Shown in pieces: positions 61,462 to 64,000 of a DNA stretch of 64,000 bases; the first letter of the stretch is position 1; every line of letters starts with the position of its first letter. The stretch comes from Aurantibacter_A sp965215845 (GTDB lineage Bacteria > Bacteroidota > Bacteroidia > Flavobacteriales > Flavobacteriaceae). A model generated the notes under the pieces. That model ran no database searches. It was not told the origin of the DNA and was given only the letters and a program-made list of their open reading frames with translations. The stretch spans positions 434,001 to 498,000 of the forward strand of contig CBDCEL010000003.1 in assembly GCA_965215845.1 (NCBI GenBank), read 5' to 3'. The position numbers were made by a program, and so were the translations under genes.

Positions 61462-62533
61462 AAAACTTTTGTGGGTAGCGCTGGTTTTTGCCCTCGGACA
61501 GGATGTTGGCGCACAAGAACAGGTATCTAAGAAGGTTGAGCGCTCCTTTGCCATGGACGAGGAGGGCGAACTGCATCTGGAAAACAAATATGGCAACATC
61601 AATCTTTATGGATGGGAGAAGGATGAAACTTCGGTGGTCATCAGCATTGTCGTGAACCATAGAAAGCGGGAAAACGCCGAAGGTCTTTTGAAAAGGATCA
61701 GTCCGGTCATACGGGAAAGCGATAACTATGCGGCGATCAGCTATGAGATTGCCGAGAAGAGCAGTAGCTTTTTCGGCAACCTTTTTGAAAAGGCAAATCC
61801 GTTTGATTTTAACCGAAGTAACATACAAATCGATTACGAGGTCTATATGCCCAAAGCGGCGGAATTGAACGTCACCAATACTTTTGGGGATGTCATTATC
61901 GAAGATTGGAAAGGCGAGCTCAAAGCTACGATAGAACACGGCGACCTTTGGATGAACGCGGATTTGAACAAGGCCACGGTCGATATAAAATATGGCCGGT
62001 TGAGGGCTCGTACCATCAACTATGGCAATTTGACCTTGAAGAACGGCGACCTTGATATGGAAGATTCGAAAAGTCTGCGCATCAATAGTAGCGGAACCGA
62101 TATGTCGATCAACAAGGTCACGTCTTTGGAGGTCTATTCGAACAAAGACGAAGTGATCTTGGACGAGGTCGGCACCATTTTTGGAACCCTCAAGTTCTCG
62201 ACTTTGGAGCTGAACAAATTGTCAAAGGATGTCGACTTGACCCTGAAAATAGCCGATTTCCGAATATCGGAAATCATGTCGTCAAGTGCTGACATTGCCA
62301 TTGACCAAGAATCCTCTGAAATAAGTCTGAACATTACCAACTTTGCCCATCGCTTTGAAGCCACCTTGGAGGAAGGTCTGGTACGCCTACCAAAGTCCTT
62401 TGAAAATGTGGATTCCAAAATGCTTGATAAAGGAAAAAAGTTACGGGAGATTTATGGCACCTATGGTCAGAATATTCAGGGCAAAATAGCAATCAGCGGA
62501 AAGAAAGGTGTGGTGCTTTTGAAGGAATTATAG
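61436..62533 (+). CDS. Secreted DUF4097-like beta-helix protein
   Basis: 365 aa, ATG 61436 or 61445. Signal peptide ending DVGAQ. The rest is repetitive beta strands (LHLENKYGNINLYGW, LNVTNTFGDVIIEDW, ATVDIKYGRLRARTI, NGDLDMEDSKSLRI), typical of DUF4097/adhesin-like right-handed beta-helix proteins. Last gene of the sigma/anti-sigma operon, so probably an envelope protein whose state is linked to the regulon. Confidence 0.78.
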   Translation: MKIMGTLCKKLLWVALVFALGQDVGAQEQVSKKVERSFAMDEEGELHLENKYGNINLYGWEKDETSVVISIVVNHRKRENAEGLLKRISPVIRESDNYAAISYEIAEKSSSFFGNLFEKANPFDFNRSNIQIDYEVYMPKAAELNVTNTFGDVIIEDWKGELKATIEHGDLWMNADLNKATVDIKYGRLRARTINYGNLTLKNGDLDMEDSKSLRINSSGTDMSINKVTSLEVYSNKDEVILDEVGTIFGTLKFSTLELNKLSKDVDLTLKIADFRISEIMSSSADIAIDQESSEISLNITNFAHRFEATLEEGLVRLPKSFENVDSKMLDKGKKLREIYGTYGQNIQGKIAISGKKGVVLLKEL

Positions 62534-62559
62534 CGGAATGATTCGAAAGGTATCTCGTT

Positions 62560-63249
62560 CTATTTTTCATTCAGGTCCCTTAAATTTTTGACAGTGCGTT
62601 TTTCAACTTCAAAAAAATGCAGGAAATGCTTTGCCTCTTCGCCCACTGGGGACTGAAATTCAACACCGATCTTTATTTCATCCATCGATGGCATGGCGGT
62701 AAGTCTGGCCATTCTATAATTTTTACCGTCAATCGACCAATGCATCGAAAAGATATCGCCTTTTCTGGCAATGGCCAACCAAAGTTTTTTTCGGTCGGGA
62801 ATGACAGCACCATTGGCATCGTCTGAAGAGCCCTTGGTCACTACCGAAACAATTCCGGGACCCGTTGCATCGGAATTCTCGAAGGCAAATTTAACCCACT
62901 TGAGGTTGTCTTTGTACACCATTAAGGCAACCGCATTCCATTGAGCACCGAAATCAGGTTGTACCAGGGCCTTAACAACAAAATCTCCTTTTATGGCCTT
63001 ATACAATAACGGAGCGGAGGCCGTAACGGCCTTTTCCTCTGGGTCATTGAAAAAATCAGTGCCTTTTACAACGGTTACTTGCAATACATCATCGACAATA
63101 TCGAATGATTTGGGTGAATTGAGCCATTCAAATTCAGACAAAAAATCTTTTGAGATATTTGGCTCGCCCTCGATTTTCACCGCAGCAGTTTGTCCCGTAC
63201 AAGGAAAGAGTGTAAAACCGATCAGGAGTATCGTCACTATTGTTTTCAT
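62560..63249 (-). CDS. Secreted DUF1349 (concanavalin-like) protein
   Basis: 229 aa. Signal peptide ending PCTGQ. The pattern FEWLNSPKSFDIVDDVLQVT, FFNDPEE, YKAIKGDFVVKALVQPDFGAQWNAVALMVYKD and WVKFAFENSD matches DUF1349, a lectin-like beta-sandwich. Likely binds or acts on a sugar outside the cell. Convergent with the DUF4097-like gene. Confidence 0.82.
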   Translation of the reverse strand: MKTIVTILLIGFTLFPCTGQTAAVKIEGEPNISKDFLSEFEWLNSPKSFDIVDDVLQVTVVKGTDFFNDPEEKAVTASAPLLYKAIKGDFVVKALVQPDFGAQWNAVALMVYKDNLKWVKFAFENSDATGPGIVSVVTKGSSDDANGAVIPDRKKLWLAIARKGDIFSMHWSIDGKNYRMARLTAMPSMDEIKIGVEFQSPVGEEAKHFLHFFEVEKRTVKNLRDLNEK

Positions 63250-63282
63250 GGATGCCGTGTATTTTACGTTCGAATATATGGG

Positions 63283-64000
63283 CTATAATCTAAAATTATA
63301 GCGAATCTTCAACAGAATCTGTTGGTTCTGTAAAACCCAATTCTGGTTCTGTAGCATATCGTTGTTGAAGGTGTTATGGTTGAATACCAGAAAGACATCC
63401 CCTAGCGGGGAGAATATCCAGTGAATACGGGCGTTGAGGCCTAAAATTCTGCTATCTGTATCGTACTGGAGATAGCTATTCAATTGTAAGTCTGAATTTA
63501 CATTGAACCGTACCCTGAGTCCGGCCAGGGTCTGGTCAAAATCGCCCCAAGGCAAGCGGGCCACATTACGAATACCTTCGAATTCAAAGGCCAACAGGGC
63601 ACTGGGATTCCAGTTCATTTGTAGTTCAAATTCATCAAGATTACCACCGTAGAATGTACCGAACCACCATGTAGCCTGTCCGCTTAAACGTCGCTTTCTG
63701 GCGAATTCCGCTTCTAGGCGGTATCGCATAAAATGATATCCATCTTCGGGAATGATCACGTTTTCGGCTATTTGAAAAGGGGTGAGAATGTTCTCGCCGA
63801 CGGGTCGTACATTGAACTCAATACGGTCACCACTTTCCAGACGCCAGTTGATCGGTGCCGTAAATATGCTGTATGATTGCCAAACCCCATCGATATTCTT
63901 GATATAGGTGGCAAAAAATTGATGGCGCATTTGGCGCACCAACGGCCATTTGGGCCTAGGGGCATAGGTCATGCCGAAACGCGAAAAATGTACTCCCCTT
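63283..64000 (-). CDS. C-terminus of a DUF5916-like outer membrane barrel protein (5' end outside window)
   Basis: The frame is open to the window edge, so the N-terminal part is missing. 239 residues are visible: GVHFSRFGMTYAPRPKWP..., alternating aromatic strands (YSIFTAPINWRLESGDRIEFNV, GQATWWFGTFYGG), and the end LGDVFLVFNHNTF...LLKIRYNFRL, the typical C-terminus of DUF5916/CBM9-containing barrels. It probably spans the outer membrane. The gap of 33 nt to the DUF1349 gene suggests cotranscription. Confidence 0.75.
   Translation of the reverse strand, partial: RGVHFSRFGMTYAPRPKWPLVRQMRHQFFATYIKNIDGVWQSYSIFTAPINWRLESGDRIEFNVRPVGENILTPFQIAENVIIPEDGYHFMRYRLEAEFARKRRLSGQATWWFGTFYGGNLDEFELQMNWNPSALLAFEFEGIRNVARLPWGDFDQTLAGLRVRFNVNSDLQLNSYLQYDTDSRILGLNARIHWIFSPLGDVFLVFNHNTFNNDMLQNQNWVLQNQQILLKIRYNFRL

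Overview
The window is a 64 kb stretch of a Bacteroidota chromosome, most likely from a marine member of the Flavobacteriaceae. This is inferred from protein families, not from a search: a short primary sigma factor without region 1.1, a type IX secretion (T9SS) sorting domain, a TonB-dependent receptor paired with a DUF4249 lipoprotein, DUF6155, DUF418 and DUF4345 proteins, ECF sigma/anti-sigma genes, few Shine-Dalgarno sequences, at least one TAnnTTTG-type promoter element, and families of GC-rich palindromes between genes. No tRNA, rRNA, transposase, integrase or CRISPR array was recognised.

Layout. 1-7.8 kb: a partial P1 peptidase, an M24 peptidase, an acyltransferase, a glycosyltransferase, a superfamily-2 helicase, a GhrA-like reductase and DUF6155. 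7.9-9.2 kb: rpoD, a strong bidirectional terminator, and two tandem microprotein genes (33 and 32 aa) that resemble each other. 9.5-20.9 kb: the most system-like locus. Six tightly packed minus-strand genes encode a sensorless hybrid histidine kinase, a lone receiver protein, a membrane-anchored HEAT-repeat protein, a processive-type GT2 synthase, an LtaS-like transferase fused to TPRs, and a TPR/beta-barrel outer membrane protein. An ILEI-GDPD fusion gene converges on them. This looks like a regulated exopolysaccharide synthesis and export machine whose polymer may carry phosphoglycerol-type substituents. 21-29.4 kb: mostly housekeeping (M19 dipeptidase, thioesterase, phosphatidylserine decarboxylase, DUF72, DUF2461, cysE-cysM, truA, two small membrane proteins). 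29.4-36.3 kb: a 1438-residue secreted T9SS protein made of 12 repeats, then a two-component system. 36.3-46.8 kb: a MoxR-type ATPase / unknown / vWA operon, DUF418, DUF4249 with a TonB-dependent receptor, and a sulfatase.

46.9-51.9 kb is an AT-rich accessory segment with all genes on the plus strand: DUF1871-like, an EF-Tu-barrel-like protein, a small membrane protein, an ankyrin protein, a nucleotidyltransferase/DUF262 pair and a membrane-anchored HNH protein, separated by stretches rich in inverted repeats. It looks like an island of cassette-type genes with a candidate two-gene defence system. 52-64 kb: a Tat-type phosphoesterase lipoprotein, a secreted ADP-ribosylglycohydrolase, a WYL regulator with DUF4345, a Trp/Pro-rich orphan, a trypsin-like protease, a membrane adenylate cyclase, an ECF sigma/anti-sigma/DUF4097 operon, DUF1349, and the C-terminus of a DUF5916-like barrel.

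Dispersed repeats matter here. One ~100-nt intergenic family occurs in three copies plus a partial fourth. A 7-bp-arm palindrome sits in frame inside the ECF sigma gene, and a similar one supplies the last codons of a histidine kinase gene.
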